Assembly (NCBI RefSeq): GCF_042684365.1
Contig: NZ_JBHULI010000003.1
Location: 62,001 to 126,000, forward strand
DNA: 64,000 bases
DNA from: Gracilimonas halophila
GTDB taxonomy: Bacteria > Bacteroidota > Rhodothermia > Balneolales > Balneolaceae
Direction: 5' to 3'
Positions 8,113 to 17,262 of the stretch are shown piece after piece. Numbering within the stretch: the stretch's first letter is position 1; the number at the start of each line of letters is the position of its first letter. Below the pieces are notes generated by a model. The model was not told where the DNA came from, did not search any database, and saw nothing but the letters and a program-made list of their open reading frames with translations. The translations under genes and the position numbers were made by a program.

Positions 8113-9423
8113 TTGAATCGGCAAATACTTCGTCTGGCAATACCAAATATTATAAGTAATCTTTCGGTTCCGTTACTTGGAGCGGTAGATACTGCTGTTG
8201 TAGGGCGACTTGAGCACGTTTATTATCTGGGAGCAATAGCGGTAGGAAGTATCATATTTGACTTTATCTTTTGGGGGTTCGGCTTCCTGAGAATGGGAAC
8301 TACAGGAATGGTGGCTCAAGCTTATGGAGCACAAGAGGAGCGAAAAACCCGAATCATACTGTTTCGGGTTCTATTGGTAGCTGCCATAAGCAGTGCTTTT
8401 ATTTTACTCATCCAATACCCGCTTATTGAAGCTTCACTTTTTCTGGTAAATGCCTCCCCTGAAGTAGAAGAATATACGCGCTTGTATTATCACATCCGCA
8501 TTTTTGCAGCACCGGCTACATTGGCTCTCTTTGGATTGAACGGATGGTTTCTCGGAATGCAGAATTCCACCTATCCCATGATCGTCACTATTTTCTTAAA
8601 CATTGTAAATATTATTCTGAATCTCATTTTTGTGTTCCGGTTTAACATGACTGTAGACGGAGTAGCTACCGGAAGTTTGATCGCAAGTTTCCTCGCATTG
8701 ATTCTGGCTATTATACTCTACAAGAAAAAATATGGGGGTATGAAATTGAACATTAGCTTAGATGAGCTTATCGAAACACAGGAGCTAAAGAAATTCTTTT
8801 CAGTAAACCGGGATATTGTAATACGTACCCTTTGTCTCATCTTTTCCTATGCATTTTTTACCGCTAAATCTGCTGAAATGGGAGATGTGGTATTGGCCGC
8901 AAACACCATTTTACTTCAAATGTGGTATATCAGCTCGTATGGGACGGATGGATTTGCCTATGCTGCGGAAAGCCTGGTGGGGAGGTTCAAAGGTGCAAGG
9001 GATAATGAACAGCTAAAGGCTGCAGTAAAAGCAAATATGCTTTGGGGGCTTGCTCTTGGATTACTGGGTACTACAACGTACGCCATTTTTGATGCAGAGA
9101 TCATCGCCCTTTTCACCGATAAGGACAATGTGATTGCAGTAGCCCTGACTGTTGTTATCTGGTTGATTGCTGCACCACTTGTAAACAGTGTCTGCTTTAT
9201 CTGGGATGGAGTGTACATCGGTGCAACGGCTACAGGAGCGATGAGAAACTCTATGCTTATTGCCACTATACTGGTATTCATACCCGTATATTATGTAAGT
9301 GAACCGTTTGCGGGCATTCATGCGTTATGGATGGCGATGACAGCCTTCATGGTTGCACGAGGAGTAATACTAACACTATATGCCCCTTCCAGAATATTCG
9401 GAAGTACAGCATCAGGAACCTAG
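8113..9423 (+). CDS. MATE family efflux transporter
   Basis: 436 aa with about 12 hydrophobic segments. N-terminal RLAIPNIISNLSVPLLGAVD and DTAVVGRL match the first helix of MATE proteins, with the conserved Pro and the Asp that couples to cation exchange in the DinF-like branch. It probably exports organic cations or drugs in exchange for Na+ or H+. Start is TTG; no ATG gives the full first helix. Its 3' end is followed after 2 bp by the YihY/BrkB gene. Confidence 0.9.
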   Translation: MNRQILRLAIPNIISNLSVPLLGAVDTAVVGRLEHVYYLGAIAVGSIIFDFIFWGFGFLRMGTTGMVAQAYGAQEERKTRIILFRVLLVAAISSAFILLIQYPLIEASLFLVNASPEVEEYTRLYYHIRIFAAPATLALFGLNGWFLGMQNSTYPMIVTIFLNIVNIILNLIFVFRFNMTVDGVATGSLIASFLALILAIILYKKKYGGMKLNISLDELIETQELKKFFSVNRDIVIRTLCLIFSYAFFTAKSAEMGDVVLAANTILLQMWYISSYGTDGFAYAAESLVGRFKGARDNEQLKAAVKANMLWGLALGLLGTTTYAIFDAEIIALFTDKDNVIAVALTVVIWLIAAPLVNSVCFIWDGVYIGATATGAMRNSMLIATILVFIPVYYVSEPFAGIHALWMAMTAFMVARGVILTLYAPSRIFGSTASGT

Positions 9424-9425
9424 AA

Positions 9426-10340
9426 ATGGAATTCATAAGGAACACTTCTAAAGTGATCTCAAAAGCCGTACATGGTTTTATAGAGGATAATTGCTTTCAG
9501 TACAGTGCGGCGGTCTCTTTCTATACTTTGTTTTCTCTTGCACCCATTGTTTTGATCACCGTGTACACAGCCGGATTATTTGCAGGAAATGAAAGCGTGA
9601 TGGCTGAACTGACCGGTTTCTTAAATCAAACAGTCGGGGCCGATAGTACTGAAGCGGTGATATTGCTTGTAGAGACCATACAAACTGACACGAGAAACGT
9701 GCTGTATCTGGTTTTGAGTTTTGGATTTCTTTTGATCTCAGCTACTACTGTTTTTGTCCAATTCAAAGATTCCTTTAACCGGATCTTCAGGATCGTTCCA
9801 AGGAAGGAGGCCGGATTCCTAAAAATACTATTCGACAGGGCGGTATCATTTGGGATGATCCTTCTGCTGGGGTTGGCTATGATATTTTCGTTGATCGTGG
9901 ATTCCGTACTGATCGGACTTTTTGATCTTCTTTCAGAAAATTATGAGTCTGTCCGAATTGTGCTGACATCATTAGGTGGAAACCTGCTTACCTTTATTAT
10001 GATCTTCTTTGCCATATTAACCATGTTATACATCCTTCCGGATGTGAGGTCTCGTCGAAAGCCTTGGGTAATAGGTAGCCTGGTAACCGCCATATTGTTG
10101 GTACTTGGGAAGTTTGGCGTTGGCGTGATCATTGGGAACAGTTCATTGAATGAGTTAACCGGAGCGTCTTCATCCATAATTATTTTAATGCTGTGGGTGT
10201 ACTATTCAAGTATTATTGTATTTTTTGGGATCGAATTGGTCAAAGCAATGGCTGAACGTGGGGATAAAGAAGTTAAAGCCGGACGGTTTGCCCGAAAGAT
10301 GAGAATGGTGGAAACAGATGCACAAAAAAAGGAGTCCTGA
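9426..10340 (+). CDS. YihY/BrkB family inner-membrane protein
   Basis: 304 aa from ATG 9426, directly after the MATE stop; a longer frame back to 9327 would overlap the MATE gene and is unlikely. The sequence has NCFQYSAAVSFYTLFSLAPI near the N-terminus, FGFLLISATTVFVQFKDSFN, and four further hydrophobic segments, as in the YihY/BrkB (Virul_fac_BrkB) family. The tail after about residue 280 is basic and cytoplasmic. Transport function unproven in the family. The next gene begins 2 bp later. Confidence 0.9.
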   Translation: MEFIRNTSKVISKAVHGFIEDNCFQYSAAVSFYTLFSLAPIVLITVYTAGLFAGNESVMAELTGFLNQTVGADSTEAVILLVETIQTDTRNVLYLVLSFGFLLISATTVFVQFKDSFNRIFRIVPRKEAGFLKILFDRAVSFGMILLLGLAMIFSLIVDSVLIGLFDLLSENYESVRIVLTSLGGNLLTFIMIFFAILTMLYILPDVRSRRKPWVIGSLVTAILLVLGKFGVGVIIGNSSLNELTGASSSIIILMLWVYYSSIIVFFGIELVKAMAERGDKEVKAGRFARKMRMVETDAQKKES

Positions 10341-10342
10341 AC

Positions 10343-10864
10343 ATGAAACAGATATTGTTGATGCGCCATGCAAAGTCGAGCTGGGAACATCCTGACCTCA
10401 AAGATTTTGACCGCCCTCTGGCAGACCGAGGTTTACACGATGCACCCATGATGGGAGAATTCATGCGTAACAGTAAACACAAGCCAGGCTGGGTGATCTC
10501 TTCTCCTGCGCAGCGTGCGAAAGAAACAACAATGCTAAGCATGGAGGCGGCAAAGGTAAATGAGGAACAGATCAGCTGGAATGAAGATCTCTATTTTGGA
10601 ACCGTAAAGGATTACGCAGCTGCTATACAATCTACGCCGGAAGAATATGATCGTGTATTGCTGGTAGGGCATAACCCATTGATGGAACATACAGCTGGTA
10701 TTTTAGCAGGGTCAGGACAAAAAGCTTCATTACGTATGCCAACTGCAGCCCTGGTTTGTCTGGAAAGCTTTGCTGAGACATGGCAATCTATCAGTCCCGA
10801 TACCTGTCAGATCAAATGGATGATGATCCCGAAGATCTTGAAAAAGATAGGTGCGAGTTATTAG
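10343..10864 (+). CDS. SixA-like histidine phosphatase
   Basis: 173 aa. LMRHAKSSWEH (6-16) is the RHG/RHx motif with the phosphorylated His9, SSPAQRAKET holds the second Arg, and LVGHNPLMEH the second catalytic His. This matches SixA-type phosphohistidine phosphatases. Translationally coupled to the YihY/BrkB gene (2-bp gap). The last codons (GASY, stop) lie inside an AGGTGCGAG…GGTTTTAG repeat that also occurs at 2763, so the C-terminus may have been rewritten by repeat insertion. Confidence 0.9.
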   Translation: MKQILLMRHAKSSWEHPDLKDFDRPLADRGLHDAPMMGEFMRNSKHKPGWVISSPAQRAKETTMLSMEAAKVNEEQISWNEDLYFGTVKDYAAAIQSTPEEYDRVLLVGHNPLMEHTAGILAGSGQKASLRMPTAALVCLESFAETWQSISPDTCQIKWMMIPKILKKIGASY

Positions 10865-10911
10865 GTGTTAGGTTTTAGTAGCAATCCTAAAACCTATCCA
10901 TTATACCTCAC
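10849..10911. repeat. inverted repeat, second copy of family A
   Basis: Starts with AGGTGCGAG as at 2763, then AGGTGTTAGGTTTTAG (10863-10878) and the complementary CTAAAACCTA (10887-10896), followed by a degenerate CCTCAC. The copy overlaps the last codons and stop of the SixA-like gene. Arms are shorter than in the first copy (10 bp perfect). Confidence 0.75.
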
Positions 10912-10974
10912 AATAATTCAGCTGATTTGTTATATTGGCACAGCTAAAAAATTCAACCTACACACAGACAGCAG

Positions 10975-11325
10975 ATGCAATACCAACAAAACTTCTTTTA
11001 TCTCTGTAAGATCCCATTAAGTGCTGAGGGACCGGAGCATGTCGAAATAGTCACACGCGCAGAAGACAGTGAAGACTTTCCGCGGGTATTTAAGGAATTT
11101 GAAGATCTGCGCTCTCATGCTTTCAATGATGATAAGATATACAGCGTAGTACGAGCCGATGATATTTATGAACTGGTGCGCACCAATACCGACGAGAGCG
11201 CCAAGGAATTAGCCTACGAACGGTCAGAGCAGGAGATCATTACTAACCTGCAACACCGCGTAATGCAAGATGGCGATGCCAATGCCAAAGGAATTCTTAA
11301 AGAAGTGTATGATATAGACGGATAG
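10975..11325 (+). CDS. conserved-looking hypothetical protein
   Basis: 116 aa, acidic, soluble, no recognised domain. N-terminal MQYQQNFFYLCKIPLSAEGPEHVEIV suggests a short beta sheet; the rest (SEDFPRVFKEFEDLRSHAF…) is helical and rich in Asp/Glu. A strong terminator follows at 11354, and the gap upstream holds repeat family A, so it is probably a single-gene unit. Function unknown. Confidence 0.65.
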   Translation: MQYQQNFFYLCKIPLSAEGPEHVEIVTRAEDSEDFPRVFKEFEDLRSHAFNDDKIYSVVRADDIYELVRTNTDESAKELAYERSEQEIITNLQHRVMQDGDANAKGILKEVYDIDG

Positions 11326-11353
11326 AAAACCTTCTTCAGATCATTAAAAATTT

Positions 11354-11389
11354 AAAACCCCGCACTCATATCAAGTGCGGGGTTTTTTT
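11354..11389 (+). terminator. intrinsic terminator after the 116-aa gene
   Basis: Perfect 11-bp stem AACCCCGCACT / AGTGCGGGGTT (11356-11366, 11374-11384), 7-nt loop, followed by seven T. Confidence 0.9.
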
Positions 11390-11509
11390 ATGATCGATAG
11401 TCTCAATCACGCTGATTGTAAATCCTTTTAAATAATTACTTAGGGGATGGAACCGCAGTAGCTCACTTTTGTTTAGTTAGTAGAATATTCACAAAAAGGT
11501 TTCTTAATT

Positions 11510-12013
11510 ATGAGTATTGAAACACTAAACGGAGTAAGTAAAATGGAAGTAAACATAGGAATTTCTGAAGAACACAGAGAGAAAATTGCAAAAGGGTTGT
11601 CAAAGGTATTAGCAGACTCTTATCTGTTATATCTGAAAACTCACAATTACCACTGGAATGTAACCGGTGAATTGTTTCATCAGTTGCATGAACAATTTGA
11701 AGAGCAGTACACCGAATTGGCAGAAGCCATTGATGAGATCGCTGAACGCATCCGTGCCATTGGTTTCCGGGCACCGGGAAGCTTTAAGGAGTTTAATGAG
11801 ATTACTTCCATGGAGGAAGACACCGATCAGCCCAAAGCCATGGAGATGGTTAAGCGGTTAGCCAAAGCAAATGAGCAGGTAATACGAACGGCACGTGAGG
11901 CTTTAAAGCCGGCAAATGAAGCCGAAGATGAAGCCACGATCGACTTGCTCACTGAGCGGTTAACGGTTCATTCCAAAACCGCCTGGATGCTTAGAAGTCA
12001 CCTTGAAGAATAA
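11510..12013 (+). CDS. dps: Dps-family ferritin-like DNA-protection protein
   Basis: 167 aa from ATG 11510. An internal ATG at 11543 has a better Shine-Dalgarno (GGAG, 8-nt spacing) and would give 156 aa, so the start is open. YLKTHNYHWNVTGELFHQLHE and EQYTELAEAIDEIAERIR hold the His and Asp/Glu ligands of the inter-subunit ferroxidase site. Dps dodecamers oxidise iron with peroxide and shield DNA during starvation. First of a stress-related trio with CsbD and MscS. Confidence 0.93.
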   Translation: MSIETLNGVSKMEVNIGISEEHREKIAKGLSKVLADSYLLYLKTHNYHWNVTGELFHQLHEQFEEQYTELAEAIDEIAERIRAIGFRAPGSFKEFNEITSMEEDTDQPKAMEMVKRLAKANEQVIRTAREALKPANEAEDEATIDLLTERLTVHSKTAWMLRSHLEE

Positions 12014-12020
12014 GATGCAG

Positions 12021-12080
12021 TTAACGGTTATTGGTTGATCGGGAATGCCCCCATTAACCAATAACAAATAACCTATAACT
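12021..12080. repeat. inverted repeat between dps and the CsbD gene (family B-like)
   Basis: GTTATTGGTT (12027-12036) and AACCAATAAC (12056-12065) form a perfect 10-bp inverted repeat; further GTTAACGG and ATAACCTATAAC words surround it. It resembles the word mosaic at 3760-3816. Confidence 0.7.
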
Positions 12081-12096
12081 AAGAAAGAGAGACAGT

Positions 12097-12282
12097 ATGA
12101 ATGATCTAACACTAAAAGGAACATGGAACGAGACAAAAGGAAAACTCAAACAAAAATATTCAGAATTGACAGACGATGATCTTGCATTTACTGAAGGTAA
12201 AGAAGATGAATTGCTTGGCCGGCTTCAGAAGAAGCTCGGTAAAACCAAAGACGAGATCAAAAAAGAATTAGCCAAACTTTAA
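12097..12282 (+). CDS. CsbD-family stress protein
   Basis: 61 aa, the usual size. LKGTWNETKGKLKQKYSELT followed by DDDLAFTEGKEDELLGRLQ is the CsbD domain from end to end. CsbD-like proteins accumulate in general stress; the molecular role is unknown. Preceded by AAGAAAGAGAGA and followed by its own terminator. Confidence 0.93.
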   Translation: MNDLTLKGTWNETKGKLKQKYSELTDDDLAFTEGKEDELLGRLQKKLGKTKDEIKKELAKL

Positions 12283-12296
12283 GGCTAAAAGGAACG

Positions 12297-12325
12297 AAGG
12301 AAGGGATAAGTCCTTCCTTTTTTTA
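12297..12325 (+). terminator. intrinsic terminator after the CsbD gene
   Basis: AAGGAAGG (12297-12304) pairs with CCTTCCTT (12312-12319), followed by a T7 run. Confidence 0.85.
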
Positions 12326-12387
12326 TTACATCTAATAAATACTGGTATTAATTCTCAACTGCAAAATCAGAACCACACCTTCGCATA

Positions 12388-13206
12388 ATGGAAAACTTCA
12401 ATATTACACCGGATGATATTTTGAACTTTGTTGCTACCGTTGGCCCAAAATTACTGGCCGCAATTGCAGTACTTGTTATAGGACTTTGGATAGTAAAATT
12501 GATCGTGAAAGGGGTGGGCAAAGGCTTAGATAAAAGCAACGTAGATGATGCTCTTAAAAGTTTTCTGAAAAGCCTGGTTTCAATACTGTTAAAAGTAATG
12601 GTGTACATTTCTGCACTGGGGATGCTGGGTATTGAAATGACTTCCTTCATTGCTGTATTGGGTGCTGCCGGTTTGGCTGTTGGCCTTGCTCTTCAGGGAA
12701 GCCTTGCCAATTTTGCAGGCGGAGTACTTATTCTGTTCTTCAAACCATTTAAAGTAGATGATTTTATTGAACGAGGAAGCGAGTCCGGTACCGTAGAACG
12801 TATCGATATTCTCCACACAGTTCTGAGAACCCCAAATAATCAGGTGATCACAATTCCCAACGGACAATTGGCTAATTCTCCGGTTACCAATTATTCTGCC
12901 AAAGAAACTCGGCGGGCGGTATTTCCTGTAGGGATCGGGTATACTTCTGATATGAAGAAAGCACGGGAAGTGATGTTGAGAGTTTTAAATGAAGATGAAC
13001 GCACCTTGAAAGACCCGGAACCGATTGTTGTGTTGACAAATCTTGGAGACAGCTCGCTTGACCTTTCCGCACGGGCCTGGACAAAAACGGAAGATTATTG
13101 GGGCTTCTTCTGGGATAACCTTGAGAAGATGAAAGAAGAATTAGATAAGGAAGGCATTGAACTCCCATTTCCTCAACGCGATGTACACCTAATTAAAGAA
13201 GATTAA
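12388..13206 (+). CDS. small-conductance mechanosensitive channel (MscS)
   Basis: 272 aa, the minimal MscS architecture. Three membrane segments (about 20-40, 57-78, 85-110), the pore helix GAAGLAVGLALQGSLANFAG rich in Gly/Ala, the FFKPFKVDDFIE beta-domain entrance and a C-terminal vestibule domain ending in PFPQRDVHLI. It releases osmolytes on hypo-osmotic shock. Neighbouring Dps and CsbD suggest a stress group. The 282-bp gap after it holds no gene that I can support. Confidence 0.94.
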   Translation: MENFNITPDDILNFVATVGPKLLAAIAVLVIGLWIVKLIVKGVGKGLDKSNVDDALKSFLKSLVSILLKVMVYISALGMLGIEMTSFIAVLGAAGLAVGLALQGSLANFAGGVLILFFKPFKVDDFIERGSESGTVERIDILHTVLRTPNNQVITIPNGQLANSPVTNYSAKETRRAVFPVGIGYTSDMKKAREVMLRVLNEDERTLKDPEPIVVLTNLGDSSLDLSARAWTKTEDYWGFFWDNLEKMKEELDKEGIELPFPQRDVHLIKED

Positions 13207-13488
13207 TTGATCTGTAGATTTAACCTTCAGACTTCAGCAGGTAGTTATTTTGATATATACTGGCTGCCGAGAACTTTTTAGGATTACACTCCGCTAAACG
13301 GCCTAATGTATAATTTGAACTAAGTTTCATGAACCGGTAGTGCACACCTATCTGTTTGATCTAAAAAACTTTGCTGTGGTTTTGCTTTAAATTGCCAAAG
13401 ATTGAGCAGATATATTATCTTAACTGATCTATCAAAGAAGGCTTCGAGCCGTTAAATCATAAAGAACTACGAGGAAAGGAAGGTTACT

Positions 13489-15519
13489 GTGGAGAACCTG
13501 GAGCAAAACAAGATCGATTCTGAAGAACAAGAAAAAACTAAAGAAGAAGCAAAAGACACGCCTGAGGATGTTATTTCTGAAGAAGCAGAAGCTGAGTCCG
13601 TAAAGGAAGAAGAGCCCAAAGCTGAAGAAGAGGAATCAAAACCTGATCAGGAATCAAGTGAGAAGGCAGAGGAAACTCAAGAAACCGAAGCTACACCTGA
13701 GGGAGATGCAGAGTCTGAAGAAGCTCCATCCGAGGATGATGTTGAGAAAGCTGAAGAAAAAGGTGAGCCGGAATCATCAGAGGTCACTTCAGAAGAAGCA
13801 GAAAGTGAAGATGCCGAAGATGAGTTAGATGCTGAATCTTTTTACGCTGACATTGTAGAGCGTGCAAAGGAATTGGTAGTTCAGACCGACTGGGCTTTTG
13901 TGACTACGGAGTTATCCAATCTTGCTCAAAAAGTCACGGAAGGCCCTGAAACAGCAAGCGAGAAAGGTAAGAAGCTGATCGGTGAGTTCGAGGAATTACG
14001 AGATAACTTCGAACAGAAGAAAAACGAATATTACGAAGAGCAAAACCGGAAGAAAGAAGAAAATTTAGCAAAGAAAAAGGATCTGCTAAAATCACTTTCT
14101 GAAATTATAAGTGAAGAAAAATGGTCGGCTACAAAGGAAGTAGGTAAGATCAAAGGTCAGTGGGAATCCATTAAGTTACTTCCTAAAAATGAAGTGGAAG
14201 CGTTAGAGAAACGCTTTAAAGAATTAATGGATGAGTTTGAAGATCACAAAGTAGACCGACTTGTTAAAAAACTTCAACAGGAAGAAGAAAACCTGGAATT
14301 AAAACTTCTTCTGCTTGATAAGATGGACGGGTTGGTTAAAAAGCTGGAGGAAGAAAGCCCGGATTTTGAAGAACTTGAGGATTCATTCAATAAGCTTATT
14401 TCTCAATGGAGAAAAGTTGGTCGTGTGCCCTCAGAAAAAAATCAGGCACTTTGGGATCGTTTCAATGCTGTGCAGGATACTTTTAACGAAACTCGTTTCA
14501 AGTTCGATGAAAAATATCGGCAGGTCATCGAGAAAGCTCTCGAGAAGAAGAAAAAACTGATCAAAGAAGCAGAAGCTCTGGTGGATCAGGAAAATATTGC
14601 AAAGGCTGCCCGTAAAGTGAACAAATTGCACAAAGCGTGGAAGAAAGCAGGAAACCTCCCTCAGAAAGATGAGAACGAAATGTGGGACCTGTTTAAGGCA
14701 GCTACAGATAAGTTTAATGAAATTAAGTCTGAGAACATTGATGTTCTCCGTGAACAAGAAGAGAAGAATCTCGAGAAAAAGTATGAATTGATCGAGAAGG
14801 CCAACGAAGAAAAAGACACGGATAACTTTGACCGTGGACATCAGGTTATGCAAAATCTGATGAATGAATGGAAAAAAATAGGTCCTGTTCCCCGTAAAAA
14901 ATCTTCCAAGATCTGGAAGCAGTTCAAGGGAGCTATGGATGAATTCTATGACCGACGTCGCGAAGCATTTAAAGGGGAGCGGAAAGATCAGAAAGAAAAT
15001 CTTGCCAAAAAGGAAGAGATTCTTGAAAAGCTTAATGAGTTAGGAAAGCATGAGGACCCGGCGCTTGCTGTTCAAGAGGCAAAAGAGCTTCAGGAAGAGT
15101 TTAAGAGCATAGGATATGTTCCCATCAAAATGAAGAACAAGATCTGGAAACAGTATCGTGAAGCCTGTGATGTGATCTATGATCGCTATCGTGCATTAGG
15201 CTCCGATCTTGGTTTGGAGAAAAAACTGGCAAATCAAGGTATTGATCCTGATACGAGAAAGGATATAATCAAGTATCAGAAAGAACGGGATAAGCTGAAG
15301 AAAGAGGTTTCCGGTATCGAAAGTGACGTGATTCAGTGGGAAGAAGCAAAAACATACTTCAAGCCAACCAATCGCGGAAATAAACTCTTAGATGAGCTTC
15401 AGGAAAAAATTGATAAAGCAGATAAATCGATCGAGGAGAAGCAAGATCGCATTACAGAACTGAAGAAAGAGATCGATCAGCTTAAGCGCAGTAGCGAAGC
15501 TGATGATGAAGAAGAGTGA
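13489..15519 (+). CDS. DUF349 domain protein with acidic N-terminal tail
   Basis: 676 aa from a GTG start with a purine-rich Shine-Dalgarno (GAGGAAAGGAAGG). Residues 1 to about 118 are almost entirely Glu/Asp/Ser/Lys/Ala and probably disordered. From about 175 on come tandem DUF349 repeats, recognisable by W-K-x-I-G-x-V-P blocks: QWRKVGRVPSEKN, AWKKAGNLPQKDE, EWKKIGPVPRKKS, EFKSIGYVPIKMK, each followed by an aromatic IWKQF/LWDRF helix. The C-terminus (about 615-676) is a coiled coil. DUF349 proteins have been linked to DNA/division phenotypes in Bacteroidota, but no function is settled. Confidence 0.85.
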   Translation: MENLEQNKIDSEEQEKTKEEAKDTPEDVISEEAEAESVKEEEPKAEEEESKPDQESSEKAEETQETEATPEGDAESEEAPSEDDVEKAEEKGEPESSEVTSEEAESEDAEDELDAESFYADIVERAKELVVQTDWAFVTTELSNLAQKVTEGPETASEKGKKLIGEFEELRDNFEQKKNEYYEEQNRKKEENLAKKKDLLKSLSEIISEEKWSATKEVGKIKGQWESIKLLPKNEVEALEKRFKELMDEFEDHKVDRLVKKLQQEEENLELKLLLLDKMDGLVKKLEEESPDFEELEDSFNKLISQWRKVGRVPSEKNQALWDRFNAVQDTFNETRFKFDEKYRQVIEKALEKKKKLIKEAEALVDQENIAKAARKVNKLHKAWKKAGNLPQKDENEMWDLFKAATDKFNEIKSENIDVLREQEEKNLEKKYELIEKANEEKDTDNFDRGHQVMQNLMNEWKKIGPVPRKKSSKIWKQFKGAMDEFYDRRREAFKGERKDQKENLAKKEEILEKLNELGKHEDPALAVQEAKELQEEFKSIGYVPIKMKNKIWKQYREACDVIYDRYRALGSDLGLEKKLANQGIDPDTRKDIIKYQKERDKLKKEVSGIESDVIQWEEAKTYFKPTNRGNKLLDELQEKIDKADKSIEEKQDRITELKKEIDQLKRSSEADDEEE

Positions 15520-15694
15520 AATTCTTCAACTTTTTAGTTAATAATTTTTTACACTTGTAAACACTTCGAGATATTAAAACTCACTTTCTTTCGAGAGAAA
15601 AAGTGAAATAAATTATCTGTGGCGGTAGATAGCGTTGGGGTTGTAAAGATCTTATTAAGATTGTTGCAAGTAACATTATGTAGAAACTAAAAGA

Positions 15695-16585
15695 GTGAGT
15701 AATTCCATAAACATAAAATTTTGGGGAGTCAGAGGCTCTACACCATGTGCAAATAGTGAAAATATGCACTATGGTGGCAATACCACCTGTGTTCAAATCG
15801 AAGTATCGGGCTTGGATGAATTACTCATATTTGATTGTGGAACAGGATTTAGAAATTTAGGTAATTCACTCATAAATTCTAATGAGCATTTGCGGGGACG
15901 GATATTTATTACCCATCCTCACTGGGATCATTTACAAGGGTTTCCTTTCTTTAAGCCTTTCTATGAAGCACAAAGCTGGTTTCGGATCTATATGCCTCCG
16001 CAGGGGGACATTGGGTGCAGCGAGATACTACAGGGACATATGTCCAATACTTTCTTTCCTGTATCCATGGATATGCTGGAAGCAGACTTAGATTGTGAAA
16101 CTTTTCAGCTTGGGAAGAAACTCTTTGATGGGTTTACGGTTGAATATATGTGGGCGAGTCATACCGTGCCCACCGCTATTTATAAGATCAGTGTGGGTAA
16201 CAAGAGCATCATCTTTGCTCCCGATAATGAGCTGATGGAAGATAGAGGTGATGCTACAGAAAAATTTGAGAAGGAATTCAGGTCATTCATAAAAGATGCA
16301 GACCTTTTGATACATGACGCACAATTTTCAAGAGAAGAATATCAGAATAAGATAGGGTGGGGTCATTCAGCCTGGGAAGATGTGGTAGATATTGCTGCAG
16401 AAGAAAATGTAAAGCGATTATTACTTACTCATCACGATCCAGATAATGATGATGATAAACTTTCGGACATAGAAGCAGTAATGCATTCGTATGCCAACTC
16501 AAACTTTGAAGAAATTAGTTTAGCTAAGGAAGGGCAAACTGTAAGTCTGCCCCTCACTAAAGCTGATAAGGTAAGTGTCAAATAA
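15695..16585 (+). CDS. MBL-fold metallo-hydrolase
   Basis: 296 aa from a GTG start. IKFWGVRGSTPCANSENMHY then GGNTTCVQI is the N-terminal signature of the phosphoribosyl 1,2-cyclic phosphodiesterase-like MBL subgroup; THPHWDHLQGFPFF (about residues 74-87) is the HxHxDH metal motif, with later ligands in ASHTVPT, DAQFS and LTHHDPD. Probably a two-metal phosphodiesterase or related hydrolase; substrate unknown. Confidence 0.85.
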   Translation: MSNSINIKFWGVRGSTPCANSENMHYGGNTTCVQIEVSGLDELLIFDCGTGFRNLGNSLINSNEHLRGRIFITHPHWDHLQGFPFFKPFYEAQSWFRIYMPPQGDIGCSEILQGHMSNTFFPVSMDMLEADLDCETFQLGKKLFDGFTVEYMWASHTVPTAIYKISVGNKSIIFAPDNELMEDRGDATEKFEKEFRSFIKDADLLIHDAQFSREEYQNKIGWGHSAWEDVVDIAAEENVKRLLLTHHDPDNDDDKLSDIEAVMHSYANSNFEEISLAKEGQTVSLPLTKADKVSVK

Positions 16586-16600
16586 ATAATAGGTTTAGGA

Positions 16601-17080
16601 TCAGAAGTAATATCTGATGCCTAAAGATCCGTTCCCATCAAAATCGGTATCAGGAGCCAGGTTCAAAATGGGTACTGCTTCAACAAACAGATCCAATTGT
16701 GAGTTTGGAATAATATAGTTTAAACCAAGCGGCACTCTTACTCCTATTCGTGCATCCGGATCACTTAAAGCCAGTCGGCCACCAATTCCGTAATAAAAAG
16801 CGAGATCTCCTTCTTCAACTCCATCGATCCAGGAATGGAGAAGGTAATCCCCATGAAGGTGAATGGCATCGTTACGGCCGAAAGACCAGGCTGCTCCAAA
16901 AGCAAAGGCATTTCGATTATTATTCCAGGCTTTTATAGAAATACCGGTAGGTTCACCCAGCATAACACCAATTCCTAAATTACCGCCATTTCCGTTGGCC
17001 TGTGCCTTGGCTTCATTTGGGCTGTAGATTAGAAATCCTGTGATGATAAGTAATACTGAAAATAATTTATTTTTATTCAT
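16601..17080 (-). CDS. small outer-membrane or secreted beta-barrel-like protein
   Basis: 159 aa from ATG 17080, chosen because it begins a clean signal peptide (MNKNKLFSVLLIITGFLIYS…AKAQA, cleavage after about residue 27). The mature part alternates hydrophobic and polar residues (LGIGVMLGEPTGISIKAWNN, NAFAFGAAWSFG, FYYGIGGRLAL) and ends in GIRYYF with a terminal Phe, typical of outer-membrane barrels. Function unknown. Confidence 0.7.
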   Translation of the reverse strand: MNKNKLFSVLLIITGFLIYSPNEAKAQANGNGGNLGIGVMLGEPTGISIKAWNNNRNAFAFGAAWSFGRNDAIHLHGDYLLHSWIDGVEEGDLAFYYGIGGRLALSDPDARIGVRVPLGLNYIIPNSQLDLFVEAVPILNLAPDTDFDGNGSLGIRYYF

Positions 17081-17262
17081 TAGAAATGATTTATTAGGGT
17101 TCTGTGTATTTAAATGCGAATTAGGAAGAAATTGTTTCAATTTTATACAAAATAGTGAGTTCTTGGAATGGTAGATCAATCTGATTGATCATTTATTACG
17201 TAAGATTATTATATAAGCAAACGTCAGTTACTAACCTATTATTAAAAAAAAGGAATGCCAGT

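Noticed and set aside
13207..13488. Hidden gene in the 282-bp gap before the DUF349 gene
   Set aside because: No frame of useful length with a start and ribosome site; only AT-rich leader sequence is visible.
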